IMG/VR virus record: IMGVR_UViG_3300018080_000290
Span: 1-42,197 of that record
Reading direction: 5' to 3' (one strand)
DNA length: 42,197 nt
DNA from: a virus
Position 1 is the stretch's first letter, and every line of letters begins with the position of its first letter. This document shows, piece after piece, positions 1 through 7,016 of the stretch. The position numbers and the translations under genes were made by a program. The notes under the pieces are model-generated. The model was not told the DNA's origin and searched no databases. It saw only the letters and a list, made by a program, of their open reading frames with translations.

Positions 1-31
1 ACCGTGGAGCAGGCAGAGAAGGAGATAGGAT

Positions 32-262
32 ATGGCGAGTAAGGAAGCGGAAAAGAAAGCGGAAGAGGTAAGACAAGAATTACAGAGATTTACAGAGGAA
101 AGAATAAAGCAGAACAAATTATCTATTCCACTAAACAGCAACCTGGAGGCTATCATTGCCACCGCCCTGGACGAGTTCGCGGCGCAGATTCTCTGTAACA
201 CGATAGAATTGGGGAGGCTCCCACCCTGCAAGCCGCCGTGGAGAAGGCGGAGGAGGAGGTAG
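32..262 (+). CDS. Hypothetical charged small protein
   Basis: A 76-residue protein of unknown function. The first half is rich in Lys and Glu and probably forms a helix or coiled coil; the end is an Arg-rich tail (PPWRRRRRR). The start follows AGAAGGAGATA about 8 bases upstream. If the genome is circular, this gene directly follows the hairpin at the right end of the window. The next gene begins five bases after the stop. Composition is more AT-rich than in the structural genes. I recognise no family. Confidence 0.55.
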   Translation: MASKEAEKKAEEVRQELQRFTEERIKQNKLSIPLNSNLEAIIATALDEFAAQILCNTIELGRLPPCKPPWRRRRRR

Positions 263-266
263 GGAA

Positions 267-497
267 GTGAAGTTTGAATTAGCAGACACAACCAATACTC
301 TTTTGCGGGAGATAGCAGACCCTAAGTTGTATCGGGATGATATAGCAAGGACGTATGCCTTAGCGTTAAATTCATCTTATGTTACAGACTGGAAAAGGGT
401 AAATGAAGCCATTATTAAGCGGTGGAGTTTATCTGCCTTGAAGTATATCAAAGAACGTGCGTGGAGTGGGAAGTGTTTTAAGGAGTCCCAAGAATGA
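267..497 (+). CDS. Hypothetical protein, GTG start
   Basis: A 76-residue protein of unknown function with no recognisable motif. It starts at GTG just downstream of an AGGAGGAGGT stretch that also encodes the end of the previous gene, so translation is probably coupled. The coding sequence is clearly more AT-rich than the genome average, as in the neighbouring genes up to about 1000, which may indicate recent acquisition. It overlaps the next start by four bases. Confidence 0.5.
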   Translation: MKFELADTTNTLLREIADPKLYRDDIARTYALALNSSYVTDWKRVNEAIIKRWSLSALKYIKERAWSGKCFKESQE

Positions 498-760
498 AGC
501 TGGAAAAGTGTGCGTGCGTGGGAGAGGCTAAAAGAGAAAGCATTTGTGGGTGTGAATATTTACGAGTTTGTCAAAAATGCGGGCTTACTACCCTTGAGGA
601 TAACTGGAACGAACGCCAGAAGGCGATACGCATGGTGGAGGAGTGGAGAGGAAGAAAAGGAACGCTAGGGACGCAGATACTTATTGAAGAAACCGAATTA
701 AAGGCTCTACTCGGCCTCCTGAAAAACGAAACGCCTCCCGCCGAAGCGGGGAAAGGATAG
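494..760 (+). CDS. Small zinc-binding protein (paired Cys motifs)
   Basis: An 88-residue protein with three Cys pairs in its first 30 residues: C6-x-C8, C18-x-C20 and C26-xx-C29. These are typical of a compact zinc-binding fold. The second half is predicted helix. ATG overlaps the stop of the previous gene, and AAGGAGTCCC lies upstream. It belongs to a run of small CxxC proteins at the left end. The zinc role is inferred from Cys spacing only; no specific family is recognised. Confidence 0.55.
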   Translation: MKLEKCACVGEAKRESICGCEYLRVCQKCGLTTLEDNWNERQKAIRMVEEWRGRKGTLGTQILIEETELKALLGLLKNETPPAEAGKG

Positions 761-762
761 GA

Positions 763-1005
763 ATGATGATAGAGTGCCCGAATTGTAAACACATAATATT
801 AGCGTCAAAAGCCTTTGAAATGATAGGTCATAACGCCTACCGTCAAGACCTCCTGCGCGTGGCGGCGAAAGGATGGGCGGAGGTGATAAGTGATGAGGCA
901 AGGCGTGGAAGGTTTCTAAACATAAGAAATATAGATGAAATTTTAACAAAGAGAGCCGCCTCTCTCATCGAAGCGGTTGGTAAGTTTGTGGAGAAGAAGG
1001 AATGA
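763..1005 (+). CDS. Hypothetical protein with N-terminal CPNC
   Basis: An 80-residue protein starting at one of two adjacent ATGs (763 or 766), placed behind GGATAGGA. It has one CxxC pair (C5, C8), followed by a mostly helical body. A single pair could form half of a zinc site in a dimer or be vestigial. Its stop overlaps the next start (ATGA), so expression is probably coupled. No family recognised. Confidence 0.5.
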   Translation: MMIECPNCKHIILASKAFEMIGHNAYRQDLLRVAAKGWAEVISDEARRGRFLNIRNIDEILTKRAASLIEAVGKFVEKKE

Positions 1006-1265
1006 AAGAACTGGTCAAGTGTGCCTGTCGGTTTTGTGGAAAGAAGATAATTTGGGGGACACGGGAAGGGGAGAAAATTCCTCTCGACCCGGCCCCGCCA
1101 GTTTACCAATTTGTAAATGACTGGTTCGGCACGGTGGAGGTTAAACTGATGCCGAAGGATCAATTTTTTGTCAGCCACTGGGCGACTTGCCCGAAGGCGG
1201 CAGAGGTAAAAAAGAGCAAGGAGAAAAAAGATGACAGCATGGACGAAGGCGGGAAACTGCCCTAA
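1002..1265 (+). CDS. Small zinc-ribbon-like protein
   Basis: An 87-residue protein with a Cys-rich N terminus (C7-x-C9-xx-C12) and a later WATCPKAA segment that could supply another ligand. The middle contains the pattern IPLDPAPPVY, seen in small phage proteins that begin with a Cys pair. The C-terminal tail is Lys/Asp-rich and overlaps the next gene by 35 bases, so the last residues may be unstructured. The start uses GAAGGA directly before ATG. Function unknown. Confidence 0.55.
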   Translation: MKELVKCACRFCGKKIIWGTREGEKIPLDPAPPVYQFVNDWFGTVEVKLMPKDQFFVSHWATCPKAAEVKKSKEKKDDSMDEGGKLP

Positions 1266-1530
1266 ATGTGGAGCGCCGATTTTTGGAAACGAAAACGAAC
1301 TGGGCGGCGACATTGATCCCCGAGTAAAATTTACCTGCGACTGCAAGGAACGATGCCAGCAGAAGTCGGACGAGTTGGGAAAAGGACTGCGGTCGATTGG
1401 AAAACAAATCGGAGACCTTCTTGGCATGGGAGCGAAGGCCGCCGCCGTAAGTGTTATCCGGGAGGGAGCCGCCCGCAAGAAAGAAGAGGCGGACCCGGCG
1501 GCAACACCGTCCGGGGGCCAGAACAACTAA
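1231..1530 (+). CDS. Small zinc-ribbon protein with Ala-rich helix
   Basis: A 99-residue protein. CPKCG near residues 10-14 and CDCKERC near residues 36-42 suggest a zinc ribbon. After these comes a helix rich in Gly and Ala (GMGAKAAAVSVIREGAA) and a low-complexity tail. AAGGAG lies upstream of the ATG. The 3' end of the gene, including its TAA, forms most of a strong hairpin (1502-1544). Function unknown. Confidence 0.55.
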   Translation: MTAWTKAGNCPKCGAPIFGNENELGGDIDPRVKFTCDCKERCQQKSDELGKGLRSIGKQIGDLLGMGAKAAAVSVIREGAARKKEEADPAATPSGGQNN

Positions 1531-1544
1531 CCCCGGCGGTGTTG
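1502..1544 (+). terminator. Strong hairpin spanning a stop codon
   Basis: CAACACCG-T-CCGGGG (1502-1516) pairs with CCCCGGCGGTGTTG (1531-1544), giving 14 base pairs interrupted by one bulged T. The 14-base loop holds the TAA of the upstream gene. No T-run follows, so this may be an mRNA end or stability element rather than a complete intrinsic terminator. It lies 20 bases upstream of an AAAGGAGTGAATT ribosome binding site. Confidence 0.5.
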
Positions 1545-1576
1545 AAAACACGGAAACCAAGAAAGGAGTGAATTAA

Positions 1577-1885
1577 ATGACACGGAAACAAATCGGCGAA
1601 CTGGGCGAGGGGTTAAAGAAAGGACACCTCCTCTGCGACGTGTGCGGACACGAAGAAATCTTCGACCTTTCGGAACGGGTTGGCGCGGAAGGACTCGCGG
1701 AGGAATTTGAATCCCGCGATTGGTTTGTGTTCGACAACAAAGACCACTGCCCCAAATGTTCGGACGTGAAACTGGGGAGGCCGGTCCGGGCCGACCAAGA
1801 GCTTCTCGAAGTTGATGCGGAACTGTACCAGGATCACTTGCGGGACTTGCCGCCAGGCGATCCGGAAAAAGAGTTAGGACTGTAA
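1577..1885 (+). CDS. Acidic two-CxxC zinc protein
   Basis: A 102-residue acidic protein. It has two Cys pairs, CDVC near residue 20 and CPKC near residue 57, likely forming one zinc ribbon around an acidic helical insert. The C terminus is rich in Asp, Glu, Leu and Pro. The start is set by the extended leader AAAGGAGTGAATT ending two bases before ATG, a leader shared with several other genes here. Function unknown; a protein- or nucleic-acid-binding adaptor is plausible. Confidence 0.6.
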   Translation: MTRKQIGELGEGLKKGHLLCDVCGHEEIFDLSERVGAEGLAEEFESRDWFVFDNKDHCPKCSDVKLGRPVRADQELLEVDAELYQDHLRDLPPGDPEKELGL

Positions 1886-1907
1886 ACTAAAAGAAAAGGA
1901 GTGAATC

Positions 1908-2120
1908 ATGAAATCAATGAGTGTTGTCGGGCGGCTTGCCAAAATCACAACGAAGGCCGGAAAAGAACTGAAGGACGGGACTTGGCAAAAGGGGTGTTAC
2001 GTTATTCAGATCCACATACCAAAGCCGATGAAGTCAAAGCAACTGGAAATCTTGGACAACTTCAGCGAACGGGAATCCATTACCATTGCCCTCGAAGAAC
2101 ATCAATTAGAAGTAGAGTAA
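1908..2120 (+). CDS. Hypothetical 70-residue protein
   Basis: A small protein of unknown function with alternating hydrophobic residues that suggest a small beta fold (VVGRLAKIT, GCYVIQIHI, ESITIALEEHQLEVE). The start is unambiguous: AAAAGGAGTGAATC abuts the ATG. A longer reading frame over the same bases (1901-2326) is a shadow. It is followed by about 220 bases of structured non-coding sequence. Confidence 0.6.
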   Translation: MKSMSVVGRLAKITTKAGKELKDGTWQKGCYVIQIHIPKPMKSKQLEILDNFSERESITIALEEHQLEVE

Positions 2121-2343
2121 CCCGTGGGGGCCGTGTTTCCCGTCGAAGTTTCTTTTTACTCAAAGCTCTTTCTTCGACGAACCAATCAACCGCACACGGC
2201 CCCCCGTTAAACCGGGGACGGGGGACAAGGACCGCCGCCAGACCATACGGAAGGATCCCGCTGATCGGCGCTGGTTCAAACGGGGGCTGGCATCCCCCGC
2301 AACTGCCGCCCCCGTCCCCTTTGTAAAACAAAAAGGAGACGAC
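2121..2343 (+). ncRNA. Structured leader or RNA candidate before the ATPase gene
   Basis: A non-coding stretch with two tandem nested structures. Domain 1: GGGGGCCGTGT (2126-2136) pairs with ACACGGCCCCC (2194-2204), 11 perfect pairs; inside it CGTCGAAG (2141-2148) pairs with CTTCGACG (2172-2179). Domain 2: GGGGACGGGGG (2214-2224) pairs with CCCCCGTCCCC (2309-2319), 11 pairs; inside it CGGGGG (2281-2286) pairs with CCCCCG (2294-2299). A small TTTGT/ACAAA hairpin and AAAAGGAGACG follow, leading to the ATG at 2344. It may be a terminator plus leader, or a structured RNA. Confidence 0.4.
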
Positions 2344-3594
2344 ATGAAAATCATCGAACTGTACGCGGAAAACGTGAAACGAATCAAGGCCGTTCGAATT
2401 AAACCGGACGGCTCCCTCATCGTCATCGGCGGGGAAAACGCCCAGGGAAAGACTTCGGTCTTGGATGCAATTATGGCGGGCCTCGGCGGGAAGGGAAACT
2501 GCCCGGACAAGCCCCTCCGCGAAGGCGCGGAAAAGGGAACCGTTGAAATCGACCTGGACCGGTTCAAAGTGAAAAGGACTTTCACTCCGACCGGCGGGGG
2601 CCAACTGACCGTCGCCAACAAAGACGGGTCCCGGTTCCCGTCGCCCCAGTCCATGTTGGACGACCTGCTCGGGGAGTTAACCTTTGACCCCCTCGCCTTT
2701 GCCAAGTCGAAGGAAAAGGAACAAATCGAGATGCTCCAGAAAATTGTCGGCATCGACTTCGACGATTTCAACAAACGATTCAAGGAGGACTTCGACGGGC
2801 GGACCGACGCGAATCGGGAAATCAAAAAGCTTACCGTGGCCATCGAGGAACTGGAGAGGCAAGTCCCGAAGGACGCGCCGCTGGAGGCGGTGTCGGTGTC
2901 GGGGTTGATTGAAAAACTCCAAGAGGCGCAACGGCATAATGAGAAAGTCCGGGAAGCGGTCGACCGGGTCAGCGGTTCCAAGTTGTCCTTGAACACCGCC
3001 GCCGGTGAAGTTGCCCACTTAGAAAAACGATTGAAACAGGCACGGATGCGACACGCCATGGCCCTGAAGTCTTTGAAAACGAACCAGGTAAACCTGGCCT
3101 CGATGCAGAAAATTAACACCGACCACATCGAGGAACAAATCAAAGAAAGCGAATCGAAAAATATCCTGTTCCGGAAGGCGGAATCGTTGAAACAACTGAC
3201 CCAGGAACGGCGCGGCTGGTACGGCACCGCCCGCGACCTGTCCGCGAAGTTGGAGGGCATCCAAAAGGAAAAGGCGGATGCGATTGCGGCCGCCCATCTT
3301 CCGGTGTCGGGTTTGAGTTTTGACGACGACGGCATAACGTACAACGGGCAACCGTTCAGCCAGGCCTCCGACGCGGAACAGTTGCGGGTGTCCGTGGCCT
3401 TGGGGATCGCCGCGAATCCGGAGTTGAAGGTTTTGTTGATTCGCAACGGTTCCCTCCTGGACAAGAAGAACCTGGCGCTCGTTGCGAAGATGGCGGAAGA
3501 GGCCGGAGCGCAGGTTTGGATGGAACGGGTCGGCGAGGACGAGGCAACAACGATAGTCATGGAGGATGGGGAGGTGCGCGATGCCAGTAATTAA
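2344..3594 (+). CDS. RecF/SbcC-like AAA ATPase with degenerate Walker B
   Basis: A 416-residue ATPase of the SMC/RecF/Rad50 type, probably working in phage recombination or DNA end processing. The N terminus has the usual 'ENVKRIKAV' strand and a Walker A, GENAQGKTS, near residue 30. The middle is a coiled coil (roughly 150-320). The C-terminal head has a weak signature (SDAEQLRVSVALG), and where Walker B is expected it reads LKVLLIRNGSLLD, lacking the usual consecutive acidic residues. It ends with VWMERV and EDGEV strands. The protein is short for SbcC, with little room for a long arm. AAAAGGAGACGAC precedes the ATG. Confidence 0.75.
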   Translation: MKIIELYAENVKRIKAVRIKPDGSLIVIGGENAQGKTSVLDAIMAGLGGKGNCPDKPLREGAEKGTVEIDLDRFKVKRTFTPTGGGQLTVANKDGSRFPSPQSMLDDLLGELTFDPLAFAKSKEKEQIEMLQKIVGIDFDDFNKRFKEDFDGRTDANREIKKLTVAIEELERQVPKDAPLEAVSVSGLIEKLQEAQRHNEKVREAVDRVSGSKLSLNTAAGEVAHLEKRLKQARMRHAMALKSLKTNQVNLASMQKINTDHIEEQIKESESKNILFRKAESLKQLTQERRGWYGTARDLSAKLEGIQKEKADAIAAAHLPVSGLSFDDDGITYNGQPFSQASDAEQLRVSVALGIAANPELKVLLIRNGSLLDKKNLALVAKMAEEAGAQVWMERVGEDEATTIVMEDGEVRDASN

Positions 3595-3922
3595 AGCCAA
3601 GGACTGCCTGTGCAGGGATTGGGCAAGGGTAGAATCAAATATCTTATCCGAACACCATCCGAACTGTGATTTTTTCAGGGATGAAATTGAAGAACGATTC
3701 GCCGGGTTCAACAAGGCCCAGGTGATGGTTGCGGCGATGGTTGCCCAGGCCTACGAAAACGACCGGGACCGGGTCGACATCCCGCTGGCCTCGGCGGAAC
3801 GACTGCTACGAATTTTAACAGGAGAGGAGGTGGTCACATGGAATACCGCAAACGGCTCGCCCTGCGGATCCTGTTTTTCATTGCCCGGTTCCTTCTCGGC
3901 GAAGTCAAAGAAACCGGAATAA
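3581..3922 (+). CDS. Hypothetical protein with Cys/His N terminus
   Basis: A 113-residue protein starting inside the end of the ATPase gene, behind GGGGAGGTGCGCG. The N terminus, CLCRDW then HHPNC, could bind a metal. The middle is helical with repeated Ala/Val (QVMVAAMVAQAYE). The last 28 residues overlap the small gene at 3838 and become Ser/Gly/Pro-rich, so the true functional end may be near that overlap. Function unknown. Confidence 0.55.
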   Translation: MPVIKAKDCLCRDWARVESNILSEHHPNCDFFRDEIEERFAGFNKAQVMVAAMVAQAYENDRDRVDIPLASAERLLRILTGEEVVTWNTANGSPCGSCFSLPGSFSAKSKKPE

Positions 3923-3984
3923 GCAACGAACTTTATGACCTAGGAAAGTTGATTGAAAAATACGGGAAGGAGGAGGCCGAGTGA
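3838..3984 (+). CDS. Small amphipathic protein (48 residues)
   Basis: A short gene whose N terminus is basic then hydrophobic (YRKRLALRILFFIARFLLG), followed by an acidic helical tail. It may be a membrane-associated peptide. A good GGAGG lies about 8 bases before the ATG, and its stop overlaps the GTG of the sulfotransferase gene, as real coupled genes do. The first half overlaps the upstream gene in another frame, so a shadow reading cannot be excluded. Confidence 0.45.
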   Translation: MEYRKRLALRILFFIARFLLGEVKETGISNELYDLGKLIEKYGKEEAE

Positions 3985-4598
3985 ACTGTGTCCTGGACCT
4001 GCCAAACAAGAAAGTTATTTTCATGCACGTCCCCAAGAACGGCGGCATCTCCATTCGGCGCGGGGTCTTCCGCGTGAAAGAAAAATTCTTCGGACCGGAA
4101 CGACTCACGACCGGCGAATTCAAAGGGTTTTTTAAATTCGGATTCGTCCGCAACTCGTACGCCCGGATGGTGTCGTGCCTACACTGGGCGCGGAAACGGT
4201 TCCCGGATCATTTCAAATGGAAAAATCTTTCTGAACTACTGGACATCGTCGAAGACCGGGTAATCCCCTACACCTTCGAAGGTGGGGAGGAGTGGAAAAA
4301 GCGCGGCCCGGACTTTTACGCCCTCGCCCGGATCCGGCACCACGGGATCCCTCAATGGCACCCATACAACTGCCTCCAACATGCGGACCTGGTCGGCCGG
4401 GTCGAAAACTTCCAGGAAGATTTTGACCGGGTCATGCGGATTCTTGATTTGCCCAGGAAAAAGGCGCCTCACCTCAACAGGACGAAGCACGGGCATTACT
4501 CTCAATACTTTTCCGACTCCACCAGGGAACGAGTCGCCCGGTTGTGTGCCGGGGAAATTAAAATCTTTGGTTTTAAATTCGAGGAGAAAAGTGGATGA
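3981..4598 (+). CDS. Sulfotransferase (carbohydrate-type family 2)
   Basis: A 205-residue enzyme predicted to move sulfate from PAPS to an acceptor, most often a sugar hydroxyl. The PAPS 5'-phosphosulfate motif HVPKNGGIS lies at residues 16-24, and the 3'-phosphate motif FVRNSYARMVS at 55-65 with R57 and S65. Later segments also fit the family: VGRVENFQEDFDRVMRIL, then RERVARLCAGEIKIFGFKF near the end. It starts at GTG behind AAGGAGGAGG. With the glycosyltransferase downstream it may modify a surface glycan of host or virion; the acceptor is unknown. Such genes are uncommon in phages as far as I know. Confidence 0.85.
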   Translation: MNCVLDLPNKKVIFMHVPKNGGISIRRGVFRVKEKFFGPERLTTGEFKGFFKFGFVRNSYARMVSCLHWARKRFPDHFKWKNLSELLDIVEDRVIPYTFEGGEEWKKRGPDFYALARIRHHGIPQWHPYNCLQHADLVGRVENFQEDFDRVMRILDLPRKKAPHLNRTKHGHYSQYFSDSTRERVARLCAGEIKIFGFKFEEKSG

Positions 4599-4878
4599 CG
4601 CAAAAGAACGGGAACAAAGGATACAAGGACACATTCGGCGGATACGAGAAGCTGAACAATCGGAAAAAGCCAAGGAACGGAAACGAAAATTAAATACCAT
4701 TGCGGCGCGAAGATATCGTGCCCGACACCGGGATCGGGTGAAGGAAATTCAGAAACGATTTCGGGAACGGAACCGGGAACGATTAAAAAAGTACCAGAGG
4801 GAATGGTACCGGAAAAATGCCAAGTCCCGAAGTGCGGAGGCGCGAGCGCGATACTGGAAACGGAAGGAGGAAAAATGA
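4591..4878 (+). CDS. Highly basic Arg/Lys/Glu helical protein
   Basis: A 95-residue protein made almost wholly of Arg, Lys, Glu and Gln, with repeated blocks such as RFRERNRERLKKYQREWYRK. It should be a long charged helix; related-looking repeats occur in phage proteins next to nuclease genes and probably bind nucleic acid. GTG at 4591 lies behind GAGGAGAAAA and overlaps the sulfotransferase stop. The longer frame upstream (from 4282) is a shadow of the sulfotransferase gene. Confidence 0.6.
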   Translation: MDDAKEREQRIQGHIRRIREAEQSEKAKERKRKLNTIAARRYRARHRDRVKEIQKRFRERNRERLKKYQREWYRKNAKSRSAEARARYWKRKEEK

Positions 4879-5156
4879 TTCCAACACGACTGGAAGAAGA
4901 AGAAGAGGAGGAGGGAATCCCCTGGTGGGAGCCGTGGCCGATTTGGTTTGAACAAAGAGAGGACGTTATGAGAATTGAATTGAAAGAAGAAGGGATCGCG
5001 ATTGTTCCGGAAAACGACCAGGACAAAGCTTACATTAAGGACACTCTCGGAATGACGGAGCACGGGTCATGCAGAACGTTGATGCTGCACAAACGAGGAA
5101 ACCTAATCGAGGACGTGCACCTCGAGACAGTTGCAGACGTGAAGGAGGAAAAATGA
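4875..5156 (+). CDS. Hypothetical acidic protein
   Basis: A 93-residue protein starting behind GGAAGGAGGAAAA and overlapping the previous stop. The first 30 residues contain seven consecutive Glu, then WWEPWPIWF, an odd mix of acidic and aromatic residues. A second ATG at 4968, behind GAGAGGACG, begins a compact domain (MRIELKEEGIAIVPE). Either both starts are used or the N-terminal part is an appendage. Function unknown. Its stop overlaps the glycosyltransferase start. Confidence 0.55.
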   Translation: MIPTRLEEEEEEEGIPWWEPWPIWFEQREDVMRIELKEEGIAIVPENDQDKAYIKDTLGMTEHGSCRTLMLHKRGNLIEDVHLETVADVKEEK

Positions 5157-5926
5157 AATTCACTACCCTTTTCGTTCGGGACAAGTACCCGGACTACTAC
5201 CCTAAGATGTTGGCGAAAAGTCTGCTCCCCTTCAACGTGGAAGTCGACTGCTACACCGACAACCCTCGCCTCCCCATGGAGGAAAACTTAAACTACATTC
5301 TTTTCAACCCGGCCCTCGTTCCGGAAGTCGTCCGGGACGCGGAGCAGGGCTGGTGGTATTTGATGTTGTTCTTCAATCCGGAATTCACCGAGGAGAAAGA
5401 AGTCTGGTTCGTGGATGTGGATGTGTTGTTCACCGCGCCCCCGGCGCAGGTGTTTGCCTGGTGCCAGGGATTTCCCAACTGCACGATGGCTTTTCAACGT
5501 GCCTTCTTCCCGGATCGGATGTTGGCGGAAACGTCCCTGTTTTACTTGAATCACAATTCCCTGATCCCCGAATCCCTCTGGAACGAATTCCAAGAAACCT
5601 TTAACTGCACCGCCCAACTTAAGAAAGCTTTCGGGCCGCAGAAGTTTGTCCGGGAACGGGTCCGAGAGTTTTCCAACGTTCCTTTCTTCCCGGACCATTT
5701 CCAGGTGTCGGTCCCCCACTGGTTCGGGTACCGGGTCGACTCCCTCTACCAAACGGGAAAGCGGAACGTGCAATCGGAAGATTCCATCGTGTCGTTTTCG
5801 TTCCTCGGAAAGGAAAACCCCCACTGGGTCGCGGTGCAGGACGACCGCGCCGGGAAGTTCTTCCGGGACCGGTTCCCGTGGCTGGTGCCGATGGTGGAAG
5901 GGAAAGACAATGAAAAAGAACCTTAA
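5153..5926 (+). CDS. Glycosyltransferase, GT-A type with DxD motif
   Basis: A 257-residue enzyme likely to transfer a sugar from a nucleotide sugar. The N terminus looks like the first beta-alpha unit of a GT-A fold. The hallmark is VWFVDVDVLF with the metal-binding DxD at residues 88-90, followed by conserved-looking segments around YLNH and NVPFFPDHFQ. ATG lies behind GAAGGAGGAAAA. It shares its operon with the sulfotransferase, so the pair may build a sulfated or glycosylated structure. Donor and acceptor are unknown. Confidence 0.7.
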   Translation: MKFTTLFVRDKYPDYYPKMLAKSLLPFNVEVDCYTDNPRLPMEENLNYILFNPALVPEVVRDAEQGWWYLMLFFNPEFTEEKEVWFVDVDVLFTAPPAQVFAWCQGFPNCTMAFQRAFFPDRMLAETSLFYLNHNSLIPESLWNEFQETFNCTAQLKKAFGPQKFVRERVREFSNVPFFPDHFQVSVPHWFGYRVDSLYQTGKRNVQSEDSIVSFSFLGKENPHWVAVQDDRAGKFFRDRFPWLVPMVEGKDNEKEP

Positions 5927-6248
5927 GATTGAACAAATCATTCCTGCAAATGGCCTGGTCGCTGTTTACGAAGACACCTCGAAGGAACCGGACCTCACCT
6001 TTTTGAAGCCGATTGTTTGTTTCGGTCTTCGGAGTTACGAAGAGGACGGAGAATCTTATCAGGAGGTGGTCACCTTTTGCCCTGGTGGCGGCCGCGAGGA
6101 ATATCTTCCCGCAGAGGACGAGGGAAATTTCATCACCGTTTGGGAAAAAGACAAGCCCTTCCCAGGGGCAAAAGAAATGCTCGACTGGGGATGGTTGGAA
6201 AGCGAAGAGAACATTAGGTATGTTTTGAACCTCTTGGACCACTTTTGA
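5910..6248 (+). CDS. Hypothetical protein, 112 residues
   Basis: Starts inside the end of the glycosyltransferase gene; GGAAGGG and GGAAAG lie just upstream. The protein is acidic, with probable beta strands (GLVAVYEDTS, PIVCFGLRSYEE, EEYLPAEDEGNFITVWEK) and a helical end. I do not recognise the family. It is followed by a 157-base gap containing a terminator-like stem. Confidence 0.6.
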   Translation: MKKNLKIEQIIPANGLVAVYEDTSKEPDLTFLKPIVCFGLRSYEEDGESYQEVVTFCPGGGREEYLPAEDEGNFITVWEKDKPFPGAKEMLDWGWLESEENIRYVLNLLDHF

Positions 6249-6324
6249 ACCTTCCTGGTTTTAAACCGGACAAGGTTTATCTGGTTTGCCAACGTGTGAT
6301 CTCCAAGGAGTTTAAATTAACCAA

Positions 6325-6388
6325 GCGGGGCCGGTGCCTTGAGAGGTTTCTGGTATTTTCCGTGTTGTACCGACCGGCCCCGCGTTTT
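6325..6388 (+). terminator. Long-loop intrinsic terminator or leader stem
   Basis: GCGGGGCCGGT (6325-6335) pairs perfectly with ACCGGCCCCGC (6373-6383), enclosing 37 bases, and is followed by GTTTTTC. It sits eight bases upstream of the AAAGGAGTGAATC leader of the next gene. A weak promoter could lie just upstream (TTGCCA at 6286-6291 and TTTAAA at 6311-6316), but the 19-base spacing is poor. The rest of the 6249-6405 gap shows nothing else. Confidence 0.55.
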
Positions 6389-6405
6389 TCAAAGGAGTGA
6401 ATCAA

Positions 6406-6675
6406 ATGGCGGTAAGACTGAAACAAACGATGAACTGGACGTGCGATGCCTGTGGCGAAAAACACCAGGACATTCTCGAAGTCGGCTTCGAGGAAGAGTG
6501 GAGTGAAGCCCTGGCGCCAGAGGGATGGCACCCGGTCCAAAGGGGCGACGGGGAATGGATGTTCTTTTGCCCGGCGCACACGTTGATTCTTCAGGCCTCG
6601 ACCAAAGGGCCTCCGGTCGTGTTTGAGTTGAAGCGGGGGGTTAAGAAAATTTCCTTGAAGGGAGGAAAGTCATGA
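6406..6675 (+). CDS. Small zinc-motif protein
   Basis: An 89-residue protein with WTCDACGEKH near residue 12 and FFCPAHTLIL near residue 53, together a possible CxxC...CxxH zinc site. AAAGGAGTGAATC, two bases before ATG, fixes the start. It directly follows a terminator-like stem, so it may start a separate transcription unit. Its stop overlaps the next ATG. Function unknown. Confidence 0.6.
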   Translation: MAVRLKQTMNWTCDACGEKHQDILEVGFEEEWSEALAPEGWHPVQRGDGEWMFFCPAHTLILQASTKGPPVVFELKRGVKKISLKGGKS

Positions 6676-7016
6676 CGGAACACAAAACCGACGACGGCCT
6701 TGGCAAAGTCCTGCGGGACGGATGCGCGGAAACCGACGCGGTCTACTTTTGCCCCCACTGCCACGAGCGAATCGTGATGGAAGTGAACCTGGTCGCCCCC
6801 ATGTTTTCTAAGAAATTGAATCGGTTCGGCGAATGGGCGCGGGACGTGACCTGCCCCTGGTGCCACAGCGGCCGGGTCTTTTACGACCGGAACGAACCGA
6901 CCCTCCGCAGGTGCGGGCGGTGCCATGCGGAATGGGATCACGCCGCCCTGGAGGCAACAGCCATTCCGCCCGTAAAAACACCGGCGGAACCTGCCAACGG
7001 CGCAAAGAAGGAATGA
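6672..7016 (+). CDS. Triple CxxC zinc protein
   Basis: A 114-residue protein with three Cys pairs: CPHC, CPWC and CGRC, each followed by His or a polar residue (CPHCHE, CPWCHS, CGRCHA). Two could complete a zinc ribbon while the third pairs with His. The tail is Pro/Ala-rich. GGAGGAAAG precedes the ATG. It is the most Cys-rich of the small early zinc proteins; a nucleic-acid- or protein-binding role is likely but not shown. Confidence 0.6.
   Translation: MTEHKTDDGLGKVLRDGCAETDAVYFCPHCHERIVMEVNLVAPMFSKKLNRFGEWARDVTCPWCHSGRVFYDRNEPTLRRCGRCHAEWDHAALEATAIPPVKTPAEPANGAKKE

Noticed and set aside
2225-2308. tRNA-like GGTTCAAAC element
   Set aside because: The bases around it do not form T or acceptor arms; the surrounding stems are those of the larger structure.
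2160-3560. Long minus-strand frame (466 codons) opposite the ATPase gene
   Set aside because: Its translation is Ser/Arg/Phe-rich with no family pattern, while the + strand shows a clear Walker A and a ribosome site. It is a mirror of codon bias.
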